The notes under the pieces were generated by a model, which saw only the letters and a list, made by a program, of their open reading frames with translations, made no database searches and was not told the DNA's origin. Shown here piece by piece: positions 16,333-27,932 of a DNA stretch of 34,810 nt. The stretch spans positions 1-34,810 of the forward strand of contig JAKFUG010000016.1 in assembly GCA_021732785.1 (NCBI GenBank), written 5' to 3'. The position numbers were made by a program, and so were the translations under genes. Source of the DNA: Planctomycetaceae bacterium. GTDB lineage: Bacteria > Planctomycetota > Planctomycetia > Planctomycetales > Planctomycetaceae. Every line of letters starts with the position of its first letter. Position 1 is the stretch's first letter.

Positions 16333-19300
16333 GCACAACGGCTGCCGTTGTGGAGTTGGTCTGAGCATACCTTCTTGCCCACCACAGCCGCACGCGGTCG
16401 AGGTAGAGATAAACCACCGGCGTGGTGTAGAGGGTGAGCATCTGGCTGAGAATCAATCCCCCGACGATGGCAATCCCCATCGGCCGCCGGAGTTCCGAAC
16501 CGATCCCGGTCCCCAAAGCGAGCGGCAAGCCACCGAGCAACGCTGCCATCGTCGTCATGATGATCGGACGAAAGCGGTGGATGCAGGCGTCGTAAATCGC
16601 TTCTTCCGGCGCTTGTCCCAGGCTTCGTTCGGCTTCCAGAGCGAAGTCGATCATCATGATCGCGTTCTTCTTCACGATGCCGATGAGGAGCAGAATGCCG
16701 ATGATGCCCATCACGTCGAGCGGGATCTGGCAGACGAGCAATGCGAGCAGTGCCCCCACACCGGCGGACGGCAGCGTGGAAAGAATTGTCAGCGGGTGGA
16801 TATAGCTTTCGTACAGAATCCCCAGCACGATGTAGACGGCGACCAACGCCGCGAGAATCAGAATGGGCTGATTTCGCAGCGATTCCTGAAAGATCTGGGC
16901 AGTCCCTTCGAACCGGCCCTGAATGCTGCCGGGCAGGCCCAGTTCGCGCGAGGCTTGCTGAATCTGCGGCACCACATCACCCAGCGAGGTTCCCGGCACC
17001 AGATTGAACGACAAGGTGACCGAGGGGAATTGTCCGGCGTGATTCACTGACAATGCCACGTTTTTGGACGACGTCGAAAACAACGATGTCAGCGGGACCC
17101 GCGAATTGTTCGTGCCGCTGACATACAGATACCGCAGACCTTCCGGTCCTTGCGAGAACTCCGGCTGCACCTGCATGACCACGTTGTATTGATTCTGCGC
17201 CCGATACATCCGCGAGACCTGGCGTTGACCGAAAGCGTCGTACAAGCTGTTGTCGATTCCGCTGATACTGACGCCTAACCGGGCCGCCAATTGCCGGTCG
17301 ATATCGAGCCGGGTCTGCAAGCCGCGGCTTTGCTGATCGACATTGACGTCGACCATTCCCGGAATCTTCTTCAGCGCGGCCAACAGTTTCGGAGCCCACT
17401 CATTCAGGTCGTCCAGCGTGTCGGCGCTCAGCGTGTACTGATATTGAGCGGCGGAGGGACGTCCTCCCACGCGCAGGTCTTCGGCGGGCTTCATCAGCAG
17501 CGATGCTCCGGCAATCTTCGACGATTGCTGCCGGATGCGGGCGATCACCTTGTCGGCGGAAATCTTGCGTTCTTCGAGCGGTTTGAGGGCACAGTAGACG
17601 CGGGCCGTATTCGTGGAGCCGCCGCCGCGTCCGCCACTGGCTCCCACCGAACCGGCCACTACCTCGACGGCGGGGTCTTCCAGCATGAGCGCGACCGTTT
17701 GTTCCAGGATTTTGCTCATCGTCTGAAACGACGTGTTCTGATCGGCCTGAACCATACCGATCAGCCGGCCATTGTCCTGCTGCGGAAAGAAGCCTTTCGG
17801 AATGATGAAATACAGGTAGTTCGTCAGCACAATGAGCGCGAACGTCGTCGCGAGCGTCAAGCGCTGATGTCGCAGCACCCACTTCAGCGTCCGACCGTAC
17901 ATCCACAACACGCCGCCGAAGAGCCACTCAGTCCAGCGTTGCCGTTTCGGGTCATCGCGATGCACATGCGGCTTGAGCAATGCGGCGCACATCATCGGCG
18001 TGGTGGTCAAGGATACGACGAGTGAAACGCCGATGGCGACCGACAGCGTGATCGCGAATTCGTTGAACAGTCGCCCGACCAGGCCTTGCATCAAGAGAAT
18101 CGGAATGAAGACCGCGACCAGCGACACGCTGATGGACAGCACGGTAAAACCGATTTCACGGGCTCCCCGCAATGCTGCCTGAACGGGGGAAAAACCTCGT
18201 TCCAGATAGCGTGTGATGTTCTCCATCACCACGATCGCATCGTCGACAACAAATCCCGTGGCAATGGTCAGCGCCATCAGCGAGAGGTTATCGACGCTGT
18301 AGCCGATGAGGTACATCACCCCGGCTGTCCCCAGCAGCGAGACTGGCACGGCAACACTGGGGATGAGCGTCGACCGCAAATCGCCGAGGAACACGAAGAC
18401 CACGAGAATCACCAGCGCCACCGAGAGCAACAGCGTCAGTTGGACATCTTGCACCGAGGCCCGGATGACCGTGGTGCGATCGACGCTCACCTTCATTTCA
18501 ATCCCCGCGGGAATCTGCGCCTGCAATTGCGGAATCAGCGCCCGCACCCGATCGGCGGTGTCGATGATATTGGCGTTCGGCTGCCGGAAAATCTCCATCT
18601 GGATCGCCGAACGCCCGTTGTACAACCCCATCGCCTGAATGTTTTCGACCGAATCTTCCACATCGGCAACGTCTTCCAGCCGGACGGCGGCCCCGTTGCG
18701 ATACATCACGATCAACTTCTTGTAGTCCTCAGCCTTCAGCAGTTGATCGGTGGCCGTGATGGTCCAGCTTCGTTCGCGATCGGCGATCTGTCCTTTGGGA
18801 CGATTCACATTGGCGTTGAACAAGGCCGTGCGGACAACATCGAGACCGATGCCGAGTTGATTGAGCACGGTGGGGTTCACCGATACCCGCACCGCGGGAG
18901 GGGAACCGCCGCTGACGCCGACCTGACCGACGCCGGGGACTTGTGCCAGTTTCTGTTGCAGAATCGTCGACGCGACATCGTACATCTGCGGCCGCGTGTA
19001 AGTGTCGGAGACCAGGGCGATCAGCATGACCGGCGAGTCGGATGGATTGAATTTGCGGTACGACGGGTTATTCGGCATGTTCGGCGGCAGTTGTCCGCGG
19101 GCGGCATTGATCGCCGCCTGAACATCGCGCGATGCGGCATCGATATTGCGGTTCAGATCGAACTGCATCGTAATGGACGTGGATCCCATCGAGCTCGAAG
19201 AACTCATCTCCGAGATCCCGGCGATGCGGCCGAACTGCCGTTCCAGCGGCGTGGCCACTGTCGCGGCCATCGTCTCGGGACTCGCTCCGGGAAGCGACGC

Positions 19301-19444
19301 ACTCACCATGATCGTGGGAAAATCGACCTGCGGCAGCGGCGATACGGGCAACAGGCAATACGCAATCGCCCCGGCGAGCGATACCGCAAATGTCAGCAGC
19401 GTCGTTGCCACCGGCCGGTGAATGAACGGGCGGGAGAGACTCAC
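16295..19444 (-). CDS. mdtC: RND multidrug efflux permease, MdtC-like
   Basis: An inner-membrane proton-driven RND pump subunit of 1049 residues with 12 transmembrane helices and two large periplasmic loops. Close likeness to E. coli MdtC is visible at the N-terminus ([20 protein letters not shown], then [20 protein letters not shown]) and in the proton-relay helix ([18 protein letters not shown], paired Asp). The second half repeats this ([18 protein letters not shown]). The start is GTG at 19444, overlapping the mdtB stop as GTGA, so translation is coupled. MdtB and MdtC form a heterotrimer in E. coli. Its last 38 bp overlap the convergent kinase gene. Confidence 0.94.
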   Translation of the reverse strand: MSLSRPFIHRPVATTLLTFAVSLAGAIAYCLLPVSPLPQVDFPTIMVSASLPGASPETMAATVATPLERQFGRIAGISEMSSSSSMGSTSITMQFDLNRNIDAASRDVQAAINAARGQLPPNMPNNPSYRKFNPSDSPVMLIALVSDTYTRPQMYDVASTILQQKLAQVPGVGQVGVSGGSPPAVRVSVNPTVLNQLGIGLDVVRTALFNANVNRPKGQIADRERSWTITATDQLLKAEDYKKLIVMYRNGAAVRLEDVADVEDSVENIQAMGLYNGRSAIQMEIFRQPNANIIDTADRVRALIPQLQAQIPAGIEMKVSVDRTTVIRASVQDVQLTLLLSVALVILVVFVFLGDLRSTLIPSVAVPVSLLGTAGVMYLIGYSVDNLSLMALTIATGFVVDDAIVVMENITRYLERGFSPVQAALRGAREIGFTVLSISVSLVAVFIPILLMQGLVGRLFNEFAITLSVAIGVSLVVSLTTTPMMCAALLKPHVHRDDPKRQRWTEWLFGGVLWMYGRTLKWVLRHQRLTLATTFALIVLTNYLYFIIPKGFFPQQDNGRLIGMVQADQNTSFQTMSKILEQTVALMLEDPAVEVVAGSVGASGGRGGGSTNTARVYCALKPLEERKISADKVIARIRQQSSKIAGASLLMKPAEDLRVGGRPSAAQYQYTLSADTLDDLNEWAPKLLAALKKIPGMVDVNVDQQSRGLQTRLDIDRQLAARLGVSISGIDNSLYDAFGQRQVSRMYRAQNQYNVVMQVQPEFSQGPEGLRYLYVSGTNNSRVPLTSLFSTSSKNVALSVNHAGQFPSVTLSFNLVPGTSLGDVVPQIQQASRELGLPGSIQGRFEGTAQIFQESLRNQPILILAALVAVYIVLGILYESYIHPLTILSTLPSAGVGALLALLVCQIPLDVMGIIGILLLIGIVKKNAIMMIDFALEAERSLGQAPEEAIYDACIHRFRPIIMTTMAALLGGLPLALGTGIGSELRRPMGIAIVGGLILSQMLTLYTTPVVYLYLDRVRLWWARRYAQTNSTTAAVVLTPPASPKTIPG

Positions 19445-22400
19445 GGCGCGTCCTCCTCTTCCTCTTCATGACTGGGGCCCGTGGTTTGGAAGCCCGTGCG
19501 TTGCGCGAGGGCATCGAACCACAGGTAAATCACCGGCGTGGTGTACAGCGTCAGCAGTTGGCTGAAGATCAGACCGCCGATGATGGTGATGCCCAACGGT
19601 CGCCGCAATTCCGAGCCGGTTCCCGTACCGATGGCCAGCGGCACAGCCCCCAGCAGCGCGGCCATCGTGGTCATCATGATCGGGCGGAAACGCAGCAGGC
19701 ACGCATCATAGATCGCGGTCGCCGGCGGCAAGCCTTCATTCCGCTGCGCATCGAGGGCAAAGTCGATCATCATGATCGCATTTTTCTTCACGATCCCGAT
19801 GAGCAGGATGATCCCGATGATCGCGATCACGCTGAGATCGATCTGCCACAACATCAATGCAACCAACGCCCCCACACCCGCCGACGGCAGCGTCGAGAGA
19901 ATCGTGATCGGATGGACGTAACTTTCGTAGAGCACACCCAGTACAATGTAGACCGTGATCAGCGCCGCAAGAATCAGCAGAGGCGTGTTTTTCAGCGAAA
20001 CGAGAAACGCTTCCGCCGTCCCCTGGAAGCCGCCGACGATGCTCGCCGGCATTTCCAGTTCCTGCCGTTTGCGCTCGATCGCCTCCACGGCTTGCCCCAG
20101 TGAAACCCCCGGCGCGAGATTGAACGACACCGTCACCACGGGAAACTGCCCCTGATGATTGATCGTTAGCGGCGTGTGCGACTCTTCAATCGAGGTCAGC
20201 GAACTGAGCGGCATTTCGCCCCCATTCGGAGCGCGAATGTACAAGCTTCCCAAATCGCGCGGTTCGTTGCGGAACTCCGGGCCGACCTCCAGCACCAACC
20301 GATATTGATTGAGTTGCGTAAACATGATCGACACTTGCCGTTGACCGAAAGCGTCGTACAACGCATCGTCGATCATCTGCGGCGTGACCCCCAACCGGGC
20401 GGCGGTGTCCCGATCGATAATGACTTTCAGTTGCAGTCCGGACGATTGCTGATCGCTGGCGACATCGGCGAGTTCCGGCAGTTCCTGTAACCCGGCGACA
20501 AACTTCGGCGCCCATTCGCGCAGTTCGTCGAGATTCGGGTCTTCCAGGCTGTATTGATACTGCGTGCGGCTGACGCGGGTCTCGACGGTGAGGTCCTGCA
20601 CCGGTTGCAGGAAGAGCGTGATGCCGTCGACTTCCGCGAGTTTGGGTTGCAGGCGGCGAATCACCGCAGTAGCCGATTCATGGCGATCTTCCAACGGCTT
20701 CAGGTTGATCTGAATCCGGCCGGAATTGAGCGTGGTATTCGTTCCATCGATCCCGATGAAGCTCGACAGGCTCGCCACCGCGGGGTCGGTCAGAATGACT
20801 TTTTGCAGCGCCAGTTGCCGTTCGGCCATCGCGTCGAACGACACACTCTGCGGGGCTTCCGAGATACCGAGGATGACGCCGGTATCCTGCACCGGAAAGA
20901 AGCCTTTGGGCACAATCGTGTAAAGATGGACCGTCGCGACCAACGTGAGGACCGACACGATCATCGTCGCGGTTTGATTGCGGAGGACGACATTCAGCGT
21001 CTGTCCATACATCCAGATCACCGCATCGAACCCGGATTCCGACAAGCGGAACAGCCACGACTGCTTTCCCGGCGGCGTGTGCCGCAGCAGCTTCGCGCAC
21101 ATCATGGGCGTGAGCGTCAACGACACGACCGCGGAGACCAGAATCGCCACGCTCAACGTGACTGCGAACTCACGGAACAGCCGACCAACGATGTCTCCCA
21201 TGAACAACAGCGGAATCAATACGGCGATGAGAGACACGCTCAGCGAAACAATCGTGAAGCCGATTTCCTGCGAGCCTTTGAGCGCCGCGGTGAGCGGGTC
21301 TTCGCCGTCCTCAATGTGCCGCATGATGTTTTCGACCATCACGATGGCATCATCGACGACGAAGCCGGTGGAAATGGTGAGGGCCATCAACGTGAGATTG
21401 TTGAGACTGTAGTTCAGCAGATACATCACGCCGAACGTACCGACGATGGACAACGGGACGGCGACACTGGGAATCGCGGTGGCGGCGAAACTCCGCAAGA
21501 ACAAAAAGATGACGAGAATCACCAACCCGATGGTTGTGATCAACTCACGTTGCACGTCATGCACCGACGCGCGAATGGTCACCGTCCGGTCAGTCAGAAT
21601 CTCGATCGTCACCGCGGCAGGGAGGGATTCGCGGAGTTGCGGCAGCAGTTCTTTGATCCGGTCAACCACCTCGATGATGTTCGCGCCGGGTTGACGCTGA
21701 ATGTTGAGAATCACCGCGGGAGTTTCGTTCATCCAGGCGGCTTGCCGGATGTTTTCGACGCCATCGATGACTTCCGCGACATCCTGCAACAGGACGGGAG
21801 CCCCATTGCGATACGAAACGATCAACTGCCGATATTGATCGCTCGTGAAGAGTTGATCGTTTGCGCCGATGGTGTAAGCCTGCCGGATGCCGTCGAAGCT
21901 CCCTTTGGCCTGATTCACATTGGCCTGGGCGAGCGCGAGTCGCACATCTTCGAGACTCAGACCGAGTGTCGACAGCGAGGTGGGATTGGCCTGGATGCGG
22001 ATCGCCGGTTTCTGACCGCCGCTGATGCTCACCATCCCCACGCCGGAAAGCTGCGAGATTTTCTGGGCAAACCGCGTGTCGGCCAAGTCCTGCACGCGCG
22101 ACAGCGGCAACGTTTTCGACGTGAGGGCCAGCGTGAGAATCGGCGCGTCCGCGGGATTGGTCTTGGTGTAAACCGGCGGATTGGGCAAATCGCGCGGCAA
22201 CAGCGTGTTCGCCACATTGATCGCCGCCTGCACCTGCTGCGCGGCGACGTCGATGCTCAACTCCAGTGCAAACCGCAGCGTGATGACCGAACAGCCTTCG
22301 GAACTGGTCGACGTCATCTGTGTGAGGCCGGGGATCTGGCCGAACTGCCGTTCGAGCGGCGCGGTGACCGACGAGGCCATCACGTCCGGACCGGCACCCG

Positions 22401-22554
22401 GATAGAACGTGACGATCTGAATCGTCGGATAGTCGACCTGCGGCAACGCGGAGACCGGTAATTGCCGATACGCCACGCCCCCGGCGAGCACAATCGCGGC
22501 CATGAAGAGCACGGTCGCGACGGGTCGCAGAATAAAAATCCGCGACGGATTCAT
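19441..22554 (-). CDS. mdtB: RND multidrug efflux permease, MdtB-like
   Basis: The second RND pump subunit, 1037 residues. The N-terminus matches MdtB ([36 protein letters not shown], then [15 protein letters not shown]). The proton relay is [17 protein letters not shown], and [20 protein letters not shown] follows. It starts at ATG 22554, overlapping the mdtA stop codon by 4 bp (ATGA). The C-terminus ends in an acidic [10 protein letters not shown] tail. Two different RND permeases in one operon are characteristic of the mdtABC arrangement. Confidence 0.94.
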   Translation of the reverse strand: MNPSRIFILRPVATVLFMAAIVLAGGVAYRQLPVSALPQVDYPTIQIVTFYPGAGPDVMASSVTAPLERQFGQIPGLTQMTSTSSEGCSVITLRFALELSIDVAAQQVQAAINVANTLLPRDLPNPPVYTKTNPADAPILTLALTSKTLPLSRVQDLADTRFAQKISQLSGVGMVSISGGQKPAIRIQANPTSLSTLGLSLEDVRLALAQANVNQAKGSFDGIRQAYTIGANDQLFTSDQYRQLIVSYRNGAPVLLQDVAEVIDGVENIRQAAWMNETPAVILNIQRQPGANIIEVVDRIKELLPQLRESLPAAVTIEILTDRTVTIRASVHDVQRELITTIGLVILVIFLFLRSFAATAIPSVAVPLSIVGTFGVMYLLNYSLNNLTLMALTISTGFVVDDAIVMVENIMRHIEDGEDPLTAALKGSQEIGFTIVSLSVSLIAVLIPLLFMGDIVGRLFREFAVTLSVAILVSAVVSLTLTPMMCAKLLRHTPPGKQSWLFRLSESGFDAVIWMYGQTLNVVLRNQTATMIVSVLTLVATVHLYTIVPKGFFPVQDTGVILGISEAPQSVSFDAMAERQLALQKVILTDPAVASLSSFIGIDGTNTTLNSGRIQINLKPLEDRHESATAVIRRLQPKLAEVDGITLFLQPVQDLTVETRVSRTQYQYSLEDPNLDELREWAPKFVAGLQELPELADVASDQQSSGLQLKVIIDRDTAARLGVTPQMIDDALYDAFGQRQVSIMFTQLNQYRLVLEVGPEFRNEPRDLGSLYIRAPNGGEMPLSSLTSIEESHTPLTINHQGQFPVVTVSFNLAPGVSLGQAVEAIERKRQELEMPASIVGGFQGTAEAFLVSLKNTPLLILAALITVYIVLGVLYESYVHPITILSTLPSAGVGALVALMLWQIDLSVIAIIGIILLIGIVKKNAIMMIDFALDAQRNEGLPPATAIYDACLLRFRPIMMTTMAALLGAVPLAIGTGTGSELRRPLGITIIGGLIFSQLLTLYTTPVIYLWFDALAQRTGFQTTGPSHEEEEEDAP

Positions 22555-23942
22555 GTCGACGCTTTCGCCGGGGAGGGTGCGGCCTTCGTCGATGTTGGCG
22601 GTGTTCCTTCGGCCTTCGATTCCGCGGGTTGATCGCCCTTGCCCTTCGCATCGGCCCCACCGTCCGGCTTCTTCTTGCCTTTGGTTACGACTTTCGCGCC
22701 CGGTTGCAGTTTGTCCAAACCGTCGGTCACCACCACATCGCCCGGCTGGAGACCGTCGAGGATCACCGTATCGGTTCCTTCGGCCTCACCAATTTCGACT
22801 TCACGTAGCGCCACCGTTTCGTCTTCCTGCAGCACGTACACATACAGCGAACTCGGGCCGCGCTGCACCGCCGCGGTGGGAGCGACGATGGCATTCTCTT
22901 TTGTTTCGACGAGCAACCGCACATTCACGAACTGGTTCGGAAAAAGCATCTCATCTTCGTTTTCAAAGACGGCTTTCAACCGAACGGTCCCGGTCGTGGG
23001 ATCGACCTGATTGTCGATCGCCACCAGTTTGCCGACCGCGAGACGATGGCTGAAATCGCGATCAAACGCTTCGACCGACAAACCGGCATCCTCGCGCACC
23101 CGTTTCTGCACGCGGTTGATATCGTCCTGCGGAATGGTGAAGACCAGGGCGATCGGCTGTAACTGGGTGATCACCGCGATGCCCGTGGGATCGTTCGCCC
23201 GCACGATGTTTCCGGAATCAACCAGCCGCAGACCAATCCGCCCGGAAATGGGGGCGGTAATTTTGCAGTACTCCAACTGCAGATTCGCATTCGCAATCAG
23301 CGCTTCGTCTGTCTTGACGGCGGCCTGGGCTTGCTGGACGAGTGAGACCTGCTCATCAATCTGTTGCGCGGTGACGATCTTCGTATCGAGCAACTGCTGA
23401 TAACGCGCCATGGTCAGTTGGGCCGACTTGAGAGCGGCCTGATCGCGTCCCAACTGCCCTTCGGCCTGATCGCGCTGCGCTTGAAACAACCGCGGGTCCA
23501 CTTCGGCGAGCAAGTCGCCTTCCTTGACCGGTTGCCCTTCCTTCACGAGCACGCGCAGCAGTTCCCCTTCCACCCGGCTGCGGACCGTCACCGTTTTGAA
23601 CGCCGTCACCGTTCCCAAACCATTCAGATAGAAACTGACATTGCGCTGCCGGACTTTGGCCGTGCCGACGGTGATGGCTCGTTGCGGCGGACGCGTCGGC
23701 TTGGGGGGATTAAACGGTTGAATGATTGGAGCGACGTACGGTTCCAACTCCGCCCGGTAATGCCAGCCTGCCCCACCCAGCGCCAGGACGATGAGCCAGA
23801 ACCACCAGCCGCTGCGACGACTGCGCTGCGGCCCGGCCGGCTTATGGGGTTCGGAAGGATGTGTGCGTTCCCCGGAGGGAACAAGCGGGCTCGGCTGTTT
23901 GGCGGCGGCGTCAGAAGGCAATTCAACAGGTGGGGCGGCCAT
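22551..23942 (-). CDS. mdtA: RND efflux periplasmic adaptor, MdtA-like
   Basis: The membrane-fusion protein that links the RND pump to an outer-membrane channel. The 463 residues begin with a Pro-rich cytoplasmic segment of about 45 residues, then one membrane anchor ([15 protein letters not shown]). Lipoyl/barrel-sandwich halves follow ([19 protein letters not shown], then [20 protein letters not shown]) around an alpha-hairpin (about 155-215). Next come beta-barrel and membrane-proximal domains ([20 protein letters not shown]). The C-terminal 45 residues are a Lys/Ala/Pro-rich extension unusual for MdtA. It is the first gene of the operon. No TolC-like outer-membrane factor is encoded in the window. 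Confidence 0.93.
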   Translation of the reverse strand: MAAPPVELPSDAAAKQPSPLVPSGERTHPSEPHKPAGPQRSRRSGWWFWLIVLALGGAGWHYRAELEPYVAPIIQPFNPPKPTRPPQRAITVGTAKVRQRNVSFYLNGLGTVTAFKTVTVRSRVEGELLRVLVKEGQPVKEGDLLAEVDPRLFQAQRDQAEGQLGRDQAALKSAQLTMARYQQLLDTKIVTAQQIDEQVSLVQQAQAAVKTDEALIANANLQLEYCKITAPISGRIGLRLVDSGNIVRANDPTGIAVITQLQPIALVFTIPQDDINRVQKRVREDAGLSVEAFDRDFSHRLAVGKLVAIDNQVDPTTGTVRLKAVFENEDEMLFPNQFVNVRLLVETKENAIVAPTAAVQRGPSSLYVYVLQEDETVALREVEIGEAEGTDTVILDGLQPGDVVVTDGLDKLQPGAKVVTKGKKKPDGGADAKGKGDQPAESKAEGTPPTSTKAAPSPAKAST

Positions 23943-24034
23943 TCGCGATACTCAATCGAGGCGGACCGTCAAGGTGATCTCAACACGGCGGGCAAACACG
24001 AGGCAGGGTTCACATCGTACTATACTGATTCATG

Positions 24035-24052
24035 TTCTCGTTGTCGCGAGAA
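24035..24052. promoter_or_regulatory. Palindrome between mdtA and S9 peptidase genes
   Basis: TTCTCG (24035-24040) and CGAGAA (24047-24052) are separated by 6 nt, about 93 bp upstream of mdtA in the 270-bp divergent region. A TATACT hexamer at 24021-24026 could be a -10 box. It may be an operator; the regulator is unknown. Confidence 0.35.
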
Positions 24053-24212
24053 TTGGAGCGATCTCACAAAGAATCCGCTGAGTCAACCGTCACGATTCTT
24101 GCGACCATGACGGCCATGTCGGTTGTGCATGATCATTTGCTATTTACGGCATCGCGTTGCATTCTTTGAGAACACCCATTTCGCGCAAAAGTTCCTCCGA
24201 AAAAGCGATGCG

Positions 24213-26198
24213 ATGATCCGATTTCACCCCGTCTGCCTGCTCGTATTGACGCTCGTTAACATCGCATTCTCAGAAGACGCCGATCGGCGACGACCGACCG
24301 CCTTGACGACCACCGGCGTCCCTGAGATTCCGTCTGTACTGATGGAACGATTGCGACAATATCAGTCCGTTCGTTCGGCGGCTTTTCGCGGCTGGGCGCA
24401 GGATGGAAACGGCGGAATGCTCGTCGCCACCCAATTCGGCAACACGGCCCAACTTCACCGCGTGTATCAACCGGAAGGACGCCGCGAACAAATCACGTTT
24501 GAAGAAGAGCCCGCCAGCGGTCAGTTTGTGCCCGGACGAACGGATGGCACATTGCTGCTCGAAATGGCCAGCGGGGGCAACGAAAATTTCCAGATCTATC
24601 GTCGTCTCGGTCAATACGGCCGCCCGGAACTTTGGACCGACGGAAAAACGCGCAATCTGCTCGGACCGATCAATGACGCCGGCACTCAGGCGATCATGGC
24701 GAACAACAGGCGCAACGGCCGCGACATGGATTTGTTCCTCGTGCCGCTCGGCGAAAAGGGCGAATGGACCGAATTGATGCGCGTCGACAATCAGACCTGG
24801 CACGCGCACGACTGGTCACCCGACGGCAAGCGAATCTTGATCTCGCAATATGTGTCGATCAACGAATCGCATCCGGCGATATTGGAGATTGCGACGAAGA
24901 AAGTGACCCCGCTGCCACTCCTGGCGCAGCAACTGTCGCCGAACGGACAGACGGTCGCCGCTGCTGGCGTGTCCTACACCCATTTGCGGTTTGGCAAAGA
25001 CAGCCAGACCGTCTATCTCGCTACCGATGCGATGAGCGAATTTCAGCAATTTTTCCAATTGGATTTGGCAACCAGCCAGTATTCGCAACTGGCCAAAGCC
25101 AAAAGCATGACGTGGGATGTTGAGGAAATTGCCGTCGATCGCAAAACGGGCGCTGTGGCAATGGTTGTGAATGAAGAAGGTTCGAGTGCGCTGTGGCTGC
25201 TGGACAGAAACGATGTCCGGCAAGTCCCGATCTCCACGGGAGTGATTGATCACGTGGAGTTCACTCCGGATGGTCGGCACCTTGGATTCACACTGGCCCG
25301 TCCCAACGCCCCGGCGGATGCCTTTTCGTGGGACATTCCCGAGAAAAAGCTGACGCAGTGGACGTTCGGCGAAGTCGGCGGGCTCGATCCGCAGACGTTC
25401 ATCGAACCGACACTCGTCCGGTTCCCTTCCTTCGATCAACGGTCCATCCCCGCGTTCTACTTTGCACCAAAGAACGCGACGGCGAACCAGAAAGCCCCGG
25501 TGATCATTCAGATTCACGGCGGACCCGAAAGCCAATCGCGGCCGACATTTTCGGGCATCGAGCAGTTTTATCTGCACGAAATGGGAATTGCCGTCCTGGT
25601 GCCGAACGTGCGCGGTTCGGCGGGATATGGCAAGACGTATCTCACCTTGGATAACGGCCCCTTGCGGGAAGACAGCGTGAAGGACATCGGGGCGTTGCTC
25701 GACTGGATCGCCCAGCAGCCGGAATTGGATGCGTCGCGAGTCGCCGTCAGCGGCGGTTCCTACGGCGGTTTTATGGTGCTGTCATCGCTGACCCATTTTC
25801 CCGATCGTTTGAAAGCCGGTGTGGATAGCGTCGGCATCGCGAATTTCATCACCTTTCTGGAAACGACCAGTGCCTACCGGCGCGATCTCCGCCGCGTGGA
25901 ATACGGTGACGAGCGCGATCCCGTAATGCGCAAGGTTTTCGAACGGATCAACCCGACGGCGAACGCTCACAAGATCCGGTCCGCGTTGCTGGTCGCGCAC
26001 GGCAAGAACGATCCGCGCGTACCGTTTACGGAAGCCGAACTGATTGCCCCGCTGGTTCGCAAGAACCATGCCCCGGTGTGGACGGTCTACGCCGACAACG
26101 AAGGCCACGGTTTCCGCCGCCGCGAAAACCGCGACTACCTCACCGCCGCGACAGTGTTGTTTCTGGAGCAACATCTCGTGGGGAAAGTCGCCCCGTGA
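24213..26198 (+). CDS. S9 (prolyl oligopeptidase) family serine peptidase, exported
   Basis: A peptidase of 661 residues. The ATG at 24213 starts a clear signal peptide (MIRFHPVCLLVLTLVNIAFS); the in-frame sequence upstream does not look like protein. Residues about 60-400 form a WD40/TolB-like propeller (HAHDWSPDGKRILISQ, HVEFTPDGRHLGFTL) that gates access. Residues about 420-655 are the alpha/beta hydrolase domain, with the oxyanion region IHGGPESQSRP and the triad Ser516 (SGGSYGGFM), Asp600 (HGKNDPRVP) and His632 (NEGHGF). It resembles dipeptidyl or acylaminoacyl peptidases of planctomycetes. It is divergent from the mdtABC operon. Confidence 0.93.
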   Translation: MIRFHPVCLLVLTLVNIAFSEDADRRRPTALTTTGVPEIPSVLMERLRQYQSVRSAAFRGWAQDGNGGMLVATQFGNTAQLHRVYQPEGRREQITFEEEPASGQFVPGRTDGTLLLEMASGGNENFQIYRRLGQYGRPELWTDGKTRNLLGPINDAGTQAIMANNRRNGRDMDLFLVPLGEKGEWTELMRVDNQTWHAHDWSPDGKRILISQYVSINESHPAILEIATKKVTPLPLLAQQLSPNGQTVAAAGVSYTHLRFGKDSQTVYLATDAMSEFQQFFQLDLATSQYSQLAKAKSMTWDVEEIAVDRKTGAVAMVVNEEGSSALWLLDRNDVRQVPISTGVIDHVEFTPDGRHLGFTLARPNAPADAFSWDIPEKKLTQWTFGEVGGLDPQTFIEPTLVRFPSFDQRSIPAFYFAPKNATANQKAPVIIQIHGGPESQSRPTFSGIEQFYLHEMGIAVLVPNVRGSAGYGKTYLTLDNGPLREDSVKDIGALLDWIAQQPELDASRVAVSGGSYGGFMVLSSLTHFPDRLKAGVDSVGIANFITFLETTSAYRRDLRRVEYGDERDPVMRKVFERINPTANAHKIRSALLVAHGKNDPRVPFTEAELIAPLVRKNHAPVWTVYADNEGHGFRRRENRDYLTAATVLFLEQHLVGKVAP

Positions 26199-26214
26199 CA
26201 TCATAGTGAGACCA

Positions 26215-26240
26215 CAAGCCCGAAGCGCCAGCGCCGGGTG
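26215..26240. repeat. Single arm of a REP-like repeat family
   Basis: This 26-bp segment contains AGCCCGAAGCGCCAGCGCCG, which matches the arm of the large inverted repeat at 29409-29482 with a single difference over that core. Only one arm is present here, just past the S9 peptidase stop. Confidence 0.6.
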
Positions 26241-26291
26241 CCTTCCAATCCTGATGACGCAACTACGAAACGCCAGTCCCACAGGTTGGAC

Positions 26292-26309
26292 TCGGGACAG
26301 ATGTCCCGA
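26292..26309. terminator. Palindromic hairpin after S9 peptidase gene
   Basis: TCGGGACA, a 2-nt loop, then TGTCCCGA, followed by TTTCCCTC. It lies between the peptidase stop (26198) and the pirin start (26388). A weak terminator or a repeat remnant; strand of action is not certain. Confidence 0.35.
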
Positions 26310-26387
26310 TTTCCCTCGATCACCCTGGCGCTATAATCCACCAGCGACAAATCGGTCGCGGACCTTTTTCAGCAGGATGGGTTGATC

Positions 26388-27086
26388 ATGTTGACAGTAC
26401 GGCGGGCGAATGAGCGCGGGACGTTTGATCATGGCTGGTTGCAGACGGCGCACACCTTTTCGTTTGGCGATTACCACGATCCGCAGTGGATGCAGTTTCG
26501 TGCGCTGCGGGTGATGAACGAGGACACCGTTGCGCCGGGTCAGGGCTTCGGCATGCACGGGCATCGCGATATGGAAATCATCACGGTGGTCCTGTCGGGG
26601 ACGTTGTCCCACCGGGATAGCCTGAAGCACGAAGCCGCGCTGCGACCGGGGGAAGTGCAATACATGTCGGCGGGAACGGGCATCCGTCACAGCGAATTCA
26701 ATCCGTCGACGACAGAACCGGTCCATCTGTACCAGATCTGGTTGCTGCCTCGGCACTCCGGTTTGACGCCGGGGTATGAACAGCGGGCTTACGCCGCGAC
26801 CGATCGTCAGGGACGCTGGCAAGCCGTTGCATCGGGGGATGGCCGAGACGGTGCGATTCCGATCCAGCAGGATGCCACGATTTTGCTGGCGGACCTCGCG
26901 GCCGGCCAAAGCCTTTCGTATGAACTGAAAGCATCACGACATGTTTGGTTGCAGGTGATGTCGGGAAGCGTCAGCGTGGCCGGAAATGAGTTATCTGCGG
27001 GGGATGGGCTCGCCGTGAGCGATCAAGCGGTGCTAACGGTGTCCGCATCGGTTTCAGCGGCGGTGATGCTGTTCGACCTGGCGTAG
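26388..27086 (+). CDS. Pirin-family protein (YhhW-like bicupin)
   Basis: This 232-residue protein starts at the ATG at 26388, with AGGA 10 nt upstream. The N-terminal cupin has the pirin metal site: FGMHGHRDMEIITVVLSG provides two His and a Glu, and GTGIRHSEFNPS the last His. The C-terminal cupin (about 140-232) lacks metal ligands, as in E. coli YhhW. Members include quercetin 2,3-dioxygenases and redox-sensing regulators, so the substrate is not settled. It appears to be a single-gene unit. Confidence 0.93.
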   Translation: MLTVRRANERGTFDHGWLQTAHTFSFGDYHDPQWMQFRALRVMNEDTVAPGQGFGMHGHRDMEIITVVLSGTLSHRDSLKHEAALRPGEVQYMSAGTGIRHSEFNPSTTEPVHLYQIWLLPRHSGLTPGYEQRAYAATDRQGRWQAVASGDGRDGAIPIQQDATILLADLAAGQSLSYELKASRHVWLQVMSGSVSVAGNELSAGDGLAVSDQAVLTVSASVSAAVMLFDLA

Positions 27087-27297
27087 TTTGCCTGTTCACT
27101 ACACCCGCATGTTTTCTGGCGACCACGTCAGGAACACCGACTTGGCATGGCAATTCTGCAAGCGTCGCGGGTATATTTTCTGAGTCCGGCGGGATTCGGG
27201 GTGGGTTTCCGAAACCGCCGGCTGCAGAAAGTGTGTCACAACATCGGCTGGGGGTTGTCGACAGGATCTGGAAGTTCGTGCGCGCTAAGGACCAACC

Positions 27298-27885
27298 ATG
27301 CTCATTCACCCCCGAAGTCTCACCTCTTGTTCGCCGTGGATCGTGCGTTCGTTTGCCATCGCGGCGATGGCTGCCGCCGTGTTGCCGCTGACATTGGTTT
27401 CCGCAGAGAACAAGCCGTCCGATAAAGACCTCGTGAAGGCCGAAGCCCACCTTTCGGTGGATCGTCTGCCCGCCGGAGACAAATGCCAGATCCTCATCCG
27501 GCTGACCGTTCAACCCGAATGGCACATTGGTGCCAACCCGCCCCTCAATGAAGAAGACTTTGTCACCAAGGTCGAATGGAAGGGCAAGCTGGGCTCGAAA
27601 TTGACCCAGGTCAAATATCCGACCGGGAAAAAATTCGTCCCCAAAGGAAGCGCGCCCCAACTGGTCTACGACGGCAAGGTCGACATCCGCGGCACGCTGG
27701 AAATCCCGGCGAATGCAGGCGGATCGGATGAAGAAATGGAAATTGTTGTCCATTACCAGGCCTGTAACGACATGATCTGTCGGATTCCGACCACGGTGAA
27801 ACTCGCGGCCAAGCTACCGGTCGCGAAGCAAGGCGAAACCGTCAAGCCGATCAACGAAAAGCTCTTTGCTCCGCCACCCAAGTGA
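27298..27885 (+). CDS. Stand-alone DsbD N-terminal (alpha) domain-like exported protein
   Basis: This 195-residue protein starts at ATG 27298 behind AAGGA. It has a long signal peptide (hydrophobic IAAMAAAVLPLTLVSA, cleavage near residue 36). The mature part matches the immunoglobulin-like DsbD alpha domain: IRLTVQPEWHIGANPP, then VHYQACNDMICRIPTTVKL, with the probable redox pair Cys156/Cys161. A third cysteine lies at 63. Full DsbD also has eight membrane helices and a thioredoxin domain, both absent here, so it must take electrons from another membrane partner or serve a different thiol or metal role. It precedes pyruvate kinase by 47 bp and may share its transcript. Confidence 0.85.
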   Translation: MLIHPRSLTSCSPWIVRSFAIAAMAAAVLPLTLVSAENKPSDKDLVKAEAHLSVDRLPAGDKCQILIRLTVQPEWHIGANPPLNEEDFVTKVEWKGKLGSKLTQVKYPTGKKFVPKGSAPQLVYDGKVDIRGTLEIPANAGGSDEEMEIVVHYQACNDMICRIPTTVKLAAKLPVAKQGETVKPINEKLFAPPPK

Positions 27886-27932
27886 ACGCTTCCACCGCCG
27901 CTCAGGGAAGTGTCGCCAATGTAAGGATGGTC

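Noticed and set aside
17291..22461. Long His/Arg/Asp-rich plus-strand frames opposite mdtB and mdtC
   Set aside because: Antisense shadows of GC-rich RND genes; composition is that of reversed codons, with no start signals or domains.
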